Shown here: positions 9,961-20,775 of the stretch, in pieces
How positions within the stretch are numbered: position 1 is the first letter of the stretch
Layout of the letters: the number at the start of each line of letters is the position of its first letter
NCBI GenBank assembly: GCA_030062745.1
Contig: CP099848.1
Coordinates: 16,541,081-16,605,080, forward strand
DNA length: 64,000 nt
DNA from: Capitulum mitella
Taxonomy: Eukaryota; Arthropoda; Thecostraca; Pollicipedomorpha; Pollicipedidae
Direction: 5' to 3'
Notes under the pieces: generated by a model
What the model was told of the DNA's origin: nothing
Database searches by the model: none
The model's input: the letters and a program-made list of their open reading frames with translations, nothing else
Translations under genes and position numbers: made by a program

Positions 9961-11642
9961 CAGACCACTGAGCAAAGCTGCATCTCACGGGACAGCCGGC
10001 ATCTTTGGCGAGGCAGCCTCGTATGTTTGTGATAAGCCGCAAGGGTCTGGTGCGTTTGCGCAGCCATGTCAAATGTGAAATGTCTGCCAATGTTTTTGTG
10101 CGTCGTGATAAACGCAACAAAAAACACGCAGCGCCTTTCTGATAAGACCACCACTCAGCAACACTTCCCAATCAAATACGTCCCAATTCAAGACGGACAA
10201 ATTCCCAATGTATCGGTGCGCTGACTGACATGGCTAGATTTTACGCTACGTGGTTTAAAGCAAACTCAGCAATATGCCAAACATTCACGTCTCACATGTG
10301 AACGGTAAAATGATGTACTAAGCTCAGCTGTTGTAAAACTCAGCTGTTTTTGTTCCTTCCCCCAACAAAACGATTGCTACTGACAACCTTCTCATGTCCT
10401 CATGGCTCAAATGTTCAGTTTGAACGGTATCGTGTTGCATTTAACTCTTACCAGCATTATAAAACATATACATGTGCGAAAAATATTCCTCTGGGATCAA
10501 AACGGGTTGCCAAGACGGCAGAAAAACGTGCGTGCACCCATCCAAGCACTTGCCGCCAGCGTGTCAGCTGATCAATAAACGCATGATATTCTCCAACAGA
10601 TATCACTGACAACAAAGGCAGCAATAGACGGCGTTCACAAACTGAGAGCGTGCTTCTGAAAAGGATTCTTTACTTCTACTGAACAAAACAAAAGCTACCT
10701 ATGCGTCACTCAAGCCGAAATACAAATATCTCCCAGTACAAGGGTTTTAGAAAAAGTGGCGATCTATAGACAACGCATCGCTCACTTCTGCCACGTAGCA
10801 CATTTAGCTCAATCATGAATATAAGTATCAATGAGCTCTTGACAATCATCGGCCTTGAGATTTTCCTCCGTTTCACAATCTCTTAGGTGGACCACCAGCA
10901 ACAAAAACGACTCCATGGCCGCGGCGTTTCGACCTTCGAACCTATCATGGAGTCATATCTCACCCAAAGCGAGCACAGCCGGCCTGTCAACACTGGCGAA
11001 CATGAAACACCGCCGTCCACACCAAGCGCAGAGACAGCCACGTCAAGGACGCAGCGTTAACGTTAATCCAACTTAGACCCCGTCGGACTTTGTCGACTTG
11101 GAAGCCACTCAGCGGACGCTACAATCCAAGGAAGGCCCCCGACACTGCAAGGCGACCGCTGTTCCAGCGCTCGGCATCAGCACGCTATTGTTATGCACCA
11201 GCCGTCGCTGCACAAGAGGGGCCAGCCACTTCACCCTGATACGACCGTATGAGCGGGAGAGACGTGTGGGGCCCGACAAGGCCACTGTCAGTCCAGAGCA
11301 GGCTGAGACGGATAACAACAATAAACAGGGGCTCCTAGCATGGCCTTCTGCCTTCGCCGCGGTCTCTTAACACATTCTTCCCCCCGGATTACCATGTGTA
11401 TGTAACTGCTGACACAAGGCTTGCCAACGCACTTAGGTCGATAGTTACCCGGTTCATTTTTTCACCTTTCGTTACATCGGAATTAAAGCATCATTTCAAT
11501 AAGCCCTCTTCATTGTCCAGGAAACATGCCCGACCTGACGTGCTACAAGGGTGAACATATTTCCTCCCGGGCCAGTATAGCCCTTCTGAATCCCACCCCG
11601 CTGGTACCAGTCGACTCCTTTCCCGTCCCACACGTCACCTAC
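9961..11642. other. Downstream of the last recognised GalNAc-transferase exon; no exon found
   Basis: The missing third lectin repeat was searched for on - here and down to 6100 without success. No Cys-Leu-Asp / Gln-x-Trp pattern was seen in any minus frame. A short divergent last exon may have been missed. Confidence 0.35.
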
Positions 11643-11792
11643 CTGCGGATCATACGCCCAGCGATGCGCCTCCGGCGTCTGCACCTTGCAGGCGAGCATG
11701 GGCGCGTAGCTGGCCTCCTCTGCCGTGCCCGCCGACACGGCGGCGCACAGATCTTCCCGACGCACCTCCTGACGCCGGCTGTACGTAATGTA
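11643..11792 (-). CDS. GalNAc-transferase exon h (lectin beta repeat)
   Basis: Fifty codons in phase 0, between a TTTCAG acceptor and a CAG/GTAGGT donor. It begins YITYSRRQEVRRED, matching the start of the second ricin-type (beta) repeat of GT27 lectin domains, and ends near HRWAYDPQ where the family has QxW. The usual Cys-Leu-Asp of the beta repeat reads CAA here, so the sugar-contacting Asp is missing. The beta site is probably not a functional GalNAc pocket. A further exon with the gamma repeat and stop codon is expected below 11642 but was not found. Confidence 0.85.
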
Positions 11793-12199
11793 CTGAAACA
11801 GAGCGCGACAGCACGGTCAGGCACGGCGGCGCACCGCAGGGCGCTGGCCCGCAGAGGTCAGCGCACCAGGCAGGGAAGACGGCAGCGAGACATTCATCGC
11901 TCGCTGGCGGATTTAACCGCATCGCGAAGTCTCCGCATCAGATGGGCGATATCTTACCAAGATAGCACGCACCCGGCGACGTACTTTCGCCGGCGAGAGA
12001 ACCACCGACCGACCCACGTCACAAGCAAGCCAGCCGCCATCCCTTCGCTCCCTCCACCGGTCCCTGCGAACAGCCACCACCACAGATACCGAAAACGCGC
12101 CATCCATAGCGCGACATCCCGCGCGAAACGACAGACACCGACGAGCTGGATACTCCAGAAGGCGGCCCGGTGGTGCCACCTAGCGGCGCGGCCGCGCAC
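11793..12199 (-). other. Intron between GalNAc-transferase exons g and h
   Basis: 407-bp intron, donor GTGCGC and acceptor TTTCAG. Nothing else seen. Confidence 0.75.
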
Positions 12200-12439
12200 C
12201 TGTCCTGAGACGGGCGGCTCTGTGCACGTGTTGAGGCCCAGGTACACGTCCGGCTGGATGACCAGCGTGTCGAGACAGAGGTCGGGCCGGCCGCGCGAGC
12301 GCAGCTGGCCGCTGGCCGTGACGTCCTCGTCCAGGCGAAGCTTGTTCGGGTAGACTGTGTCCAGGTACCAGCGGAACGGCCGACAGCCGAGCCGCCGCCG
12401 CAGCTCGCGGCGGGCCGACACGTCACCGGCCGGCGGCAG
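12200..12439 (-). CDS. GalNAc-transferase exon g (end of catalytic domain, lectin alpha repeat)
   Basis: Eighty codons, phase 0, acceptor GCCGCAG and donor CAG/GTGCGC. It reads [17 protein letters not shown], then [13 protein letters not shown], the conserved linker region joining the GT27 catalytic domain to the lectin domain (family pattern C-K-x-F-x-W-Y-L-x-x-V-Y-P). The alpha repeat follows with an intact CLDTL and a later paired Cys (NTC). The acceptor junction is present in three tandem copies 62 bp apart; only this proximal one keeps the frame after exon f. Confidence 0.92.
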
Positions 12440-12600
12440 CTGCGGCACAGGCCGGAACAGATCAGCAAAGGTCAGCACAGGCCGGCACCGGCCGGCGGCA
12501 GCTGCAGCGCAGGCCGGAACAGATCAGCAAAGGTCAGCACAGGCCGGCACCGGCCGGCGGCAGCTGCGGCACAGGTCAGCATAAGCCGGCATGGGCCAGC
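12427..12600. repeat. 62-bp tandem repeat spanning the exon g acceptor
   Basis: The junction GGCGGCAG/CTGC with its flank recurs with boundaries at 12439/12440, 12501/12502 and 12563/12564. Units 1 and 2 are almost identical. Unit 3 decays into shorter GGTCAGCACAG-like repeats up to about 12645. The first unit includes the first bases of the coding exon, so the array grew out of the splice junction. Confidence 0.88.
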
Positions 12601-12645
12601 ATAAGTCAACACACATCAGCACAGGTCAGCACAGTGCAACGTACT

Positions 12646-13046
12646 GAACGGCACGGATTAGCACAAAGGTGGCACGGGGTATCACTGGATGGCACAGGAT
12701 GAAATGCAGATCTATACAGGTCAACAAAGCATGCTGCAAGCCCACTCAAAGCATAAGTCACAGCGATGAATGACGTAGGTCGGCAAAGGACGGCAGACGG
12801 TCTTGGCAGACAACTGTGCAGGAGTTAAAAACGTCACAACAGGCTCGTGCAGCAACCTAAGTTAGAACACATTGTTCAACACATGGGGTTTGACTCCAAC
12901 ACGAAAGACAACATGAAAACCATATGTGCTAAAATGACAAGGCAAAAAATGCAGTTTTACTGCACTATTTCTCTGCACCAACAACACACTCCGCGGTTAA
13001 AACAGACAGGTTAAGACAGTGCACGTCCAGTGCTGGCGGTACTCAC
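12646..13046 (-). other. Rest of the intron between exons f and g
   Basis: No gene or recognisable element. The donor at its upstream end is GAG/GTGAGT. Confidence 0.6.
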
Positions 13047-13232
13047 CTCGGTGTGGCGATAGTGGAGGTAAAAGTACCGGCTGTACTCGTCCATCCAGAC
13101 GGCAGCGATTCGCGCCATGTTGGCCGCCAACGGGTTCTTGCTCCAAGGGAACGAGTACGGGTGGAAGTCGCGGAAGATGTGGCCCACCCGCGAACAGGGC
13201 AGCGTCTCGACCACACCGCCGCACTGCCAGGT
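13047..13232 (-). CDS. GalNAc-transferase exon f (catalytic domain, third metal ligand)
   Basis: Sixty-two codons, phase 0, acceptor TTTCGCAG and donor GAG/GTGAGT. It opens [20 protein letters not shown], the strongly conserved GT27 block that holds the His completing the Mn2+ site (VGH). It continues through [18 protein letters not shown], matching the family's R-x-A-x-V-W-M-D-E-Y. The first bases of the exon, with the acceptor, are repeated twice more in the intron with a period of about 43 bp. Confidence 0.95.
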
Positions 13233-13325
13233 CTGCGAAACACAGGCGGTAAAACACACACTGCCGGACCGCCAGACACACGAAGCACATGCAGTCAACA
13301 CACCGCCGCACCGCCAGATCTGCTA
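13215..13325. repeat. About 43-bp tandem repeat (x3) spanning the exon f acceptor
   Basis: The exon start CTGGCAGTGCGGCGGTGT (minus) recurs as CTGGCGGTCCGGCAGTGT and CTGGCGGTGCGGCGGTGT, with unit ends at 13230, 13275 and 13317. The most distal unit also keeps a CAG acceptor (GCAG/ATCTGG, boundary 13319/13320). Confidence 0.8.
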
Positions 13326-13800
13326 ACGACAGGCGGTAAACACACTGTCGTGATGCATGATCTGCGGACCATACGCAGTTAAAACCTAGCAAAACTTCGG
13401 GCACAGTTACACTGATTTGGTCCAAACAACACCGAACTTTATGCCTATTCCATACACGATAAGAACAAAACGGCATATCGCCTGTTTTTAACACCGAACA
13501 AGTGCAGCATGATACTATCCCCAGTTCATTTCATTTAAGGAACAGTTTGCGCATTTCAATACATGCATTTCCACACTTTCTGAACGACTCAAAAATGGAA
13601 AATGGAGCAGAATACAGGAGGTTTACACCATTTTGAGTAGTCTCATTCATACCCAATGTTCCACCTGGGCCGCCTTTTTATAAGGGGCTTGGTTGGTCTA
13701 AAAATGTCACTGATAATTGTTTAATAATAATTTAATAAATGTTTTCAGTCCTAACTTTTCCCAGAAAAATATGTCTAGGGTTTAAAGAGAACGCAGTGCA
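13326..13800. other. Intronic sequence upstream of exon f, nothing recognised
   Basis: AT-leaning intron sequence between the exon f repeat and the TTAA element. Confidence 0.4.
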
Positions 13801-15028
13801 TTAACCCGTCGCCGACTGGGGGGAGGGGGCGGTTGACCGCCCCCCTGAGGTTTTTCTGGGATTGCGAGAGAACGAATGAACACAGCGCCACAAAACTTCG
13901 TGTACCTTTTGCTTGATCATTTTTGCATCTTGTAACACAATTTTGATCTCGGGTCAAGTCAGGTGTCTGACCTAGGTCAGGTCAAACGGACCTAAGCCCA
14001 AAAAAGTTTGGCGCCCTGTAACTTTTTCGCAAAACAAGATACCACAATAAAACTTTCAGGGATTAGTCACCTTAATAGATGCAACAAAGCTGCTATCTGT
14101 TTTTTTCCTCGGAATTTTCTGGGTAACTGAGCTAAGGTCAAGTCCATTTTTAAGACATGTCGTCGTTTTTTCGGAAACTGGCGGGATTTTTCATAACATT
14201 TTTAGTGTGGGGTGAAGCAGACATCTAGTTACCATCATTGGACAAAGTATCAATGACTTCAAGCCATTGACCTGAGGTCAGGTCACGAATAACTGCTGCA
14301 AGCCAAAATTTACCACCGTCAAAATCGGCGATGAATTACTCAGAATGGGTAGAAGATGGCAGAACTGGCTTGCACAGACTCAATTAATACCAAGAACCTC
14401 AAAAAAGTTTAAAAAATTGCATGTTTTGGAAATAAGCAGGCTCTCGAGAATAAAGCTCCGCCAATTGTACAGAATTGGCAACTAATATATTTTTTTTTCA
14501 AAATTTAAGCACGAAAAGCCATCACAAAAACCATTAAAATCAATAAAATTTGCATGGATGGGCTTATGTCGCGAAAATAAAGGAACGCTAAAATTAGTTC
14601 CCGTTAATTTCCTACTGCGTACGGCTGCGGCGCCCGCCGACAACCGGCGTGAAAACTGCCGTGTCTTTAGCTCAATGTTTCCGGCGTGTATATTGAACAA
14701 ATCTGACAAATTAGACCTGTATCGGCATCTGATGGCCTTTACCTGTGCGTTAGTGCCTTTACCTAAGCGTTGTTAGTCATAGTCCTTGAGATTCAGGCCG
14801 TTTCTCGATCTCATGCAGCCGGCTTTGAGAAAACATATATAGGACGTAAATTGCTTACATATTATCTAAAACTAAAAATACGACCAGTTTCCAGCTCTAC
14901 TCGTCACACGCTTTCCAACGATGTGCTTATTTTTATCGTGCAACCAACCGTTCGTGAGTTAGAGGGGGGTCAACCACCCCCCCCAGTCGGGCGTGATCGT
15001 CGCCGACCGACGGTCGTGCGCGGGTTAA
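13801..15028 (-). mobile_element. TTAA-flanked element, family 1, copy 2 (inverted)
   Basis: TTAA at 13801-13804 and 15025-15028, with the end sequences of copy 1 in opposite orientation. The hairpin GGGCGGTTGACCGCCC lies next to the 13801 end. It carries TGACCTAGGTCA (13968-13979) and TGACCTGAGGTCA (14268-14280). 1228 bp, non-coding, inserted in the large intron between exons e and f. Confidence 0.87.
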
Positions 15029-17240
15029 AAACTTCACTTTATAATCACCCGCCGACGTGACCAAGTAATGGCTTACGAGGGCCAATGCGCGCAAGCTTTT
15101 GTTTGGCCAGCGTCAGTTGGTGGCGGCACACAACATCTGCAAATAGAACATGACCGAATAGGACACAAGGAAAATGGTGGGAAACCCGTTAAAACTTCTG
15201 CGTCTAGGTTTGGGCCACAAATGCCTTACACATTAGCTTCAAGGCTATAGTGCCAAGGACACGGGTCAACAAGCAAATCCTGCATACGGGGCTTATCGCA
15301 TCCGTCGTGTTTGCCTTCACATGAGGTATTTTTGCGTTCCCAGTTAGGAAAAGTGCCGCTTCATTGCGCGGCAGATTACACAATATCATGGGCCGCATGA
15401 AACAGGTATCCGATACTACATGTACCTACCATCTATGAAAATGCTCTAAACGTATCTGATTGCAAGAGAATCACGGCCGCCTTTTTTCTACAAAGCATAC
15501 TACAGGTACACTACTCCGCTACAAGATGACGCCTTCCATAAGTACATTACCTAGACGCTAGATGGCAGTGTGCAGCTACGGTATTTATTCTTTACGAAAA
15601 TTGCTCCTTAATGACACAAACCCATCACAGCGTCTTATGTGCCGTTGTTAAAATAATGGCTGCAAAGTATAAAAACTGAAATTAGCGGATTCCTTTTACT
15701 TCTTGGATAAATCGGCATGCACAGACCTAATCAAAACACAAAACTGCACACTACGACATACGCATTTTGTGACATGGCCTTTCAAAGTGACTAAAGCACC
15801 ATCATCTAGTAGAGGTTAAGTTTAACCTTCGACAGGGCGATGACGACAAGAGGTGAACATGATCACATGATTAACCTCACGGAACATTTGTAAGATTCTC
15901 GAATGTTTCCTACATCTGAGCCCCTAGATGATCCATACAATACATAACTTTCAGCCAACATGGAAAATAAGTCATCGTCCTACACCACTACCTAAAATAC
16001 CAAGTACCAAAACCGACACAGCCAACCAACGTTAGACACAAACGCATGGACCTTGACCAGAACACTTACTCTGACAGGAATAACTCCGCAATTTCACAGC
16101 AATGCATGATAAAAACTTCCACCAAACCCTGAACCACGCAAGACAGTCACGTCGAGAGGTTGTTCAAAATCCGATGGTAACAGCGGCATGGTCAACAAGG
16201 GGCCATAGCCCAAGCTGCCGCTTTGGTCAACAAGGGGCCATAGCCCAAGCTGCCCCTTTTCCTACAAAATTTTGCATACCTCCATTCGGGAGATTTCCGT
16301 GTAAGACAAGATACACTGCTTGCATTTATACTTGATCTTCGGTTAGCATTCCTCAATCACTCTGAGGGCCCCTAACCGCTATGATAAGCCTGGCTGGCGC
16401 CTGGTGAGACCGCGAGCAACAGAGAGATCTGTTGTTAACGCGCTACGTCACCAATTGTCAATCTGTTGTCATCTGTTGTAGAGAAAACATGCCTGTGCTC
16501 TGGGCCGTAGACAGCCGTTAACCGGGCATGTTTCACCCCTACTGAATGCCAGACATCAGCGACTATTATCCAGTTGTTCTCGTTGCCTAATTTCCACAGC
16601 AAGCTAAAGAACTGTCTTCCACACGATCAGGCACCTGTTGCATCTAGGCCGGGTTTTCGTGAACATGTCTGGTTTGTGTAAAAAAATATTGCCGATTTCA
16701 GCATCCATCTTTCTGAAACGCGTGCATAAACCTCATAAAATGTTGTTAATTAAAAACGCTAGGTTATGAAGCCATTCTCCGATATGATGCAAAACGGGAC
16801 ATCGCAGGTCAGTGAACGAAAGCGTGTACTGGTCTGCGCCAAGTCGTGATGCCACACAACGGTTGAAAATGGGACATGAATGAATACAAACAGGGGAAGA
16901 TAGGGTTGGAAGAAATGAAAAAAAAACAATAAGGATAGGGAAACTGAAAAAGGACACACGGGAAAAAAACCCAGGGAGACATTCTCGAACCTCTTAGTTT
17001 CGCAGATTACGTTTTTTCGTAGTCTTTTTTTCCGTAGTTACGTAGACGGCCGACGCCTATCATGCATTGCCTTGTAAGATTGCAGGCCACAACTTGGTGT
17101 CTGGGTTCAAACCACGCATGAAGGTGGACTGTTCCCTTTGATACCTCCTCTTGCTTGCTGCAACGAAGCCTGCATAAACCTGCGCAGAGAGTCAAATCCC
17201 CTCCAACGGTTCTCATGGGACAGCCTGCCGCTCAGCTCAC
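15029..17240. other. Intron between exons e and f, no gene; one 35-bp duplication
   Basis: A 35-bp unit starting GGTCAACAAGGGGCCATAGC occurs twice in tandem at about 16190-16259. Otherwise no gene, RNA or element was recognised. Confidence 0.5.
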
Positions 17241-17358
17241 CCTGAAGGACAGCTCCAGGTTCTCGCCGCCGTAGACGTCCATGCCCGTGTCGTAGCCGCC
17301 CAGGTGCCAGAAGTACTCCCGGTTCATGGCGTACAGGCCGCCCGACATCACAGGAGAT
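17241..17358 (-). CDS. GalNAc-transferase exon e (GGEN block)
   Basis: 118-bp exon, acceptor TTACACAG and donor AGG/GTGAGC. Its first base completes an Arg codon from exon d. It encodes [16 protein letters not shown] and then a block ending [11 protein letters not shown]. This is the acceptor-side GT27 segment; most members read W-G-G-E-N, and Tyr replaces the Trp here, as in some subgroups. Phase enters at 2 and leaves at 0, consistent with both neighbours. Confidence 0.95.
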
Positions 17359-17713
17359 CTGTGTAACGGCCACACGGGGGGGGGCATCAGTATGGGACTG
17401 GCAGCGGGGACGTCAGTACAGGAGGAACGTAACTGCAGGGTCCACAGCAGGCAACGTCAATACAAGGCCCACAGTAACGAACTGTCATTATCAGCGCCAA
17501 CAGCAACATGGCGGGTGAGCATTATGGAATGAGACAAAATATGCAGCTTCATACCATCGATGTTTAATAACACATCCGAATGAAACTTCTCACACAGCCT
17601 GGTCAGTTCTCATTCTAGTCGGTTTTCTGGTGAACAAACGCTGTCACTCCCCACATGTCAATAGCGCTTAGGTGCGCAGACACGTGCCGCAAAGTTTCCG
17701 CGGTACCTCGGGG

Positions 17714-17986
17714 CAGGGACGTGGCCAAGGGGGGGGACCATGGGTGCCATGCCCCCTCCCCTCGAGCAAAACAGGCTACACGACTTGTGGCGATTTTGCA
17801 GGAATACGGAATAGTCATGGTATACATATTGCAAAAGCAAACATTATATGTTTTCCTGTGCGCGAAATATGAGGTAAATTACGTAAAATTGTTGCTTTTT
17901 TCCTATAAATTTCGTCATATGGCAGTGGCATATGACAAAATTGGACATTCGGCCTTCCCCTGAAGAAAATCCTGGCTACGTGCTTG
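17714..17986 (-). mobile_element. hAT-like MITE 1 (273 bp) with perfect 8-bp target duplication
   Basis: Flanked by CCTCGGGG at 17706-17713 and 17987-17994. Ends read CAGGGACGTGGCCAAGG and CTGGCTACGTGCTTG, near-inverted repeats. Non-coding, AT-rich centre. It interrupts a transposase remnant lying on - at about 17640-18478. An inverted relative of equal length lies at 19270-19543. Confidence 0.92.
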
Positions 17987-17994
17987 CCTCGGGG

Positions 17995-18478
17995 TTCAGC
18001 CGTGAGACAACCTGCCGGATCCGGCGATTCAAGCCGTCGTCCGAGGTTGCGTACCAGCCTCCCTGTAAATCCGCTGCTTGACTCCTGGCCGGCTTCTTGA
18101 CTCGGGGTGACCTGTGGTACTTTCTTACGCGTCCTGCCATCCGCCTTAGCGTTCTGGAGGATAAAGCTGACGTATGGTCGGGATATCCTGAACTTGCGGG
18201 CCAGCAGGCGTTGAGACACGCCCTCTGACACCCAGTTCTCCCGAGGCGGCGCGAATAAACTGACATCGGGCAGTCCAGCCCATTCTCGCCTGCCGACCCT
18301 TTCCCGGCATGGCGCATGTGTCCTCTTGCTTGCAAAGACGCGAGCACACGATACACAGTGGATATTGGTAGCCCAAATGGCTTGCAGGTTCCCCATACAA
18401 ACGTTTTGTGCATCCCGGATTTTCCTGCAGGACCTTCGCGACAATGTCGCGGGCATCTTGTTTAAAATTCCAAGTCAT
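17995..18478 (-). pseudogene. Transposase N-terminus remnant (tandem helix-turn-helix, Tc1/mariner-like)
   Basis: Two HTH-like pieces sit in different frames. One reads FGLPISTVYRVLASLQARG, then HMRHAGKG; the other reads VSQRLLARKFRISRPYVSF, then ILQNAKADGRTRKK. The order and basic spacers resemble the paired HTH domain of Tc1/mariner-superfamily transposases, which bind the element's ends. The frames do not join, so this is a decayed copy. After the MITE insertion point the minus frame continues (PRGTAETLRHVSAHL, about 17640-17705). No DDE catalytic core was recognised downstream. Confidence 0.5.
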
Positions 18479-19261
18479 GAACGCGAATAAAATCTGACAT
18501 TCTTCACTTTATTGGCAAAACTCACAACAAACGCAGGTAGTAACTACACACAAAATTTCACAGCGTTATTCCAAATAGTTCCAGAGTTCTTGTTTGATAA
18601 ATTCCGTCGCTTTTCATATAATCCATCCGTCATTACAAAACCCGATGAAAAAGGATTTAAAATCCAAAGTCAAACTTAGATAATTTGATTTCACACGTAT
18701 TTGAAACCCCAAAATCGTAAACCAATATCCAACTCAAAGTCTTCCTTCCCGACGACTTTTTCCCCATGTTGAACAAACATAACAACCAGAAGAATTGAAC
18801 CCGGAGAATACAAATATCTCTGTGTATTCGTCTTCGAACAATGGCGTTTAGCTATTTGCCAAGGCAATCCGAACTCCCAGTCCTGCTCTGTGCATCCGAT
18901 CTGTCCACTAGTGTATACAGAGCTCGTTTACCACCTATACCGTATCGTACAATTGCCCTCCAACGCGAGGCATAAAAAACACAAAGAGCCATTAGTGAGG
19001 CTGGCTTATTTCCAAGTGGCCCTCCCATCCGCAACTGATCAATCCCATACCGGAACCTGAGCCACTTGAGGAACATGGGCCTCGGTCAACAACGTACCAA
19101 CAACAGGACGTGGCCGTCGCTACACTCCTACTGGCGTCCATCAGCGTAGGATCATAACTATGGTGACGTATACTTAACGAGCGAAGTGACAACAGTCCTT
19201 GAGAGTGAAGGGAAATATGATACTTATGAAATACAATAATATCGTACGAAACCAATTAAAC
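18479..19261. other. Intron sequence, nothing recognised
   Basis: AT-leaning sequence between the transposase remnant and the second MITE, inside the intron between exons d and e. Confidence 0.4.
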
Positions 19262-19269
19262 AATACAAT

Positions 19270-19543
19270 CAGGCACGTAGCCAGGATTTCCCTCGGGGAA
19301 GGTCAAATGTCAGATTTTGTAATATACCACTGGGATATGACGAAATTTATAGGAAAAAGCAAGAATTTTACGTAACTGATCTCATTTTTAACCCACAGGA
19401 ATACATGTAATGTTTGTTTTTGCAACATATATATGATAACCACTCCGTATTCATGTGAAACCGCTATTTATCCAGTGGAGACCGCTTGGCTTAGGGGGGG
19501 GAGGGGTGGCATGCCCCGATGGCTCCCCCTGGCTACGTCCCTG
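19270..19543 (+). mobile_element. hAT-like MITE 2 (274 bp), inverted relative of MITE 1
   Basis: Starts CAGGCACGTAGCCAGGATT and ends CTGGCTACGTCCCTG. Flanking 8-mers AATACAAT (19262-19269) and AATGCAAC (19544-19551) agree at 6 of 8 positions, an older target duplication than that of MITE 1. The body aligns with MITE 1 in opposite orientation. Confidence 0.87.
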
Positions 19544-20775
19544 AATGCAACAGAATGTTTACAAAAGGCGAAACAGAGATTTTACAAGTCTGAAAGGGTG
19601 CTGAAATCAGTCCTGGCCACAACATAACCCACTCCAGCATCCTTTTTAAGGATTTGCAATTCAGACGTCAAGAAAAACATCAGTAGAAAAGTCACTACCA
19701 GGGGGGGGGGGAGGGGCGGAGAGAGGTGACGGTGACACAGGGGCGCCAGAAGGCATATTCGCACACCAGGCGAGGTCAATGGAGAACGCTCAGCCCTCTC
19801 GTCCCCGCTCGGGTTACTCGATATCACGGCTGGTTGGGCTCTGTCGTGTACCCAGGAGGGAGACCCAAATGGTCCCAGTTACGTGTGTGAAGAATACCGA
19901 TACATTATGTTTAAGGAGACGAGGTGGACACGAACTCTAGCACACCGTGATGGTCCCTTTCCATCCCGGTCCGAGGTTTTCCGGCGACGAAGCGCTTAAA
20001 AAAACAGCACACTTATTTCCCCAACTGAATAACGCAAACTCCTTCACAGACTAGCCGACCCCGAACCGCCGCGAAAACAAATTGGCTTCGTCGCTTACTG
20101 GAACTGGTTACGAAACACAACTAAACCAACCCTTGCACGCGACACCTGCAGCACCACGCGAGGTGGCAGCATGGTGACCTTTAATAACGGCACCCCAACT
20201 GCACCGCGTCCGCGCAGCGGGAGTATAACGCCACGTAGTGACACCCAGGGCCACTGCAGGCCTTTGCTGCAACAGGACTCCAAGCGACCTTTTCACGTTA
20301 AGCATTTTGTTGTATAAACTGCAATGTGCATCATGTAAGGGGCGGCAATTGTAGAAAACTGCCTCGAAACAGCCATAAGCTTGTAAGCTGCGCCCGCAAT
20401 CATCAGAGCACAAATGTTTAACGACTCAACGTGGTGTCGTTATGCTATGCTACGTTTCCTTGCCCAAATCATAAATGATGAAGCAAGCATCGCATGCAAG
20501 CAAATCCGAAGTCTGCCCTCCACAGACCACGGCGCAAGCAAAGCTCCTCAGATTTTCAGCCTACGGTTGATTCGCGTGCATCGAAGTCGCAGCCCCACCT
20601 GGTACCAAAGGTCAAAACCGGTACGACATCAAAACCGGCACCGAAATCCCAGTATTCGTCGAGGAACGGTCGAGCAACACTTACGACTGTATTACTCAGC
20701 CAGGCGCAAAAACGCTTTCATATCACACAGGCCAGTCGCGCTCCCTCGCAGCCGATGAGGCTTCGCCACATATGT
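19544..20775. other. Intron sequence, no gene recognised
   Basis: Contains a G-run near 19700. A short open frame on - (20108-20413) has no recognisable family. Confidence 0.4.

Noticed and set aside
11526-12353. 275-codon frame on + across two GalNAc-transferase exons
   Set aside because: Antisense shadow. The minus strand carries the conserved exons with splice signals.
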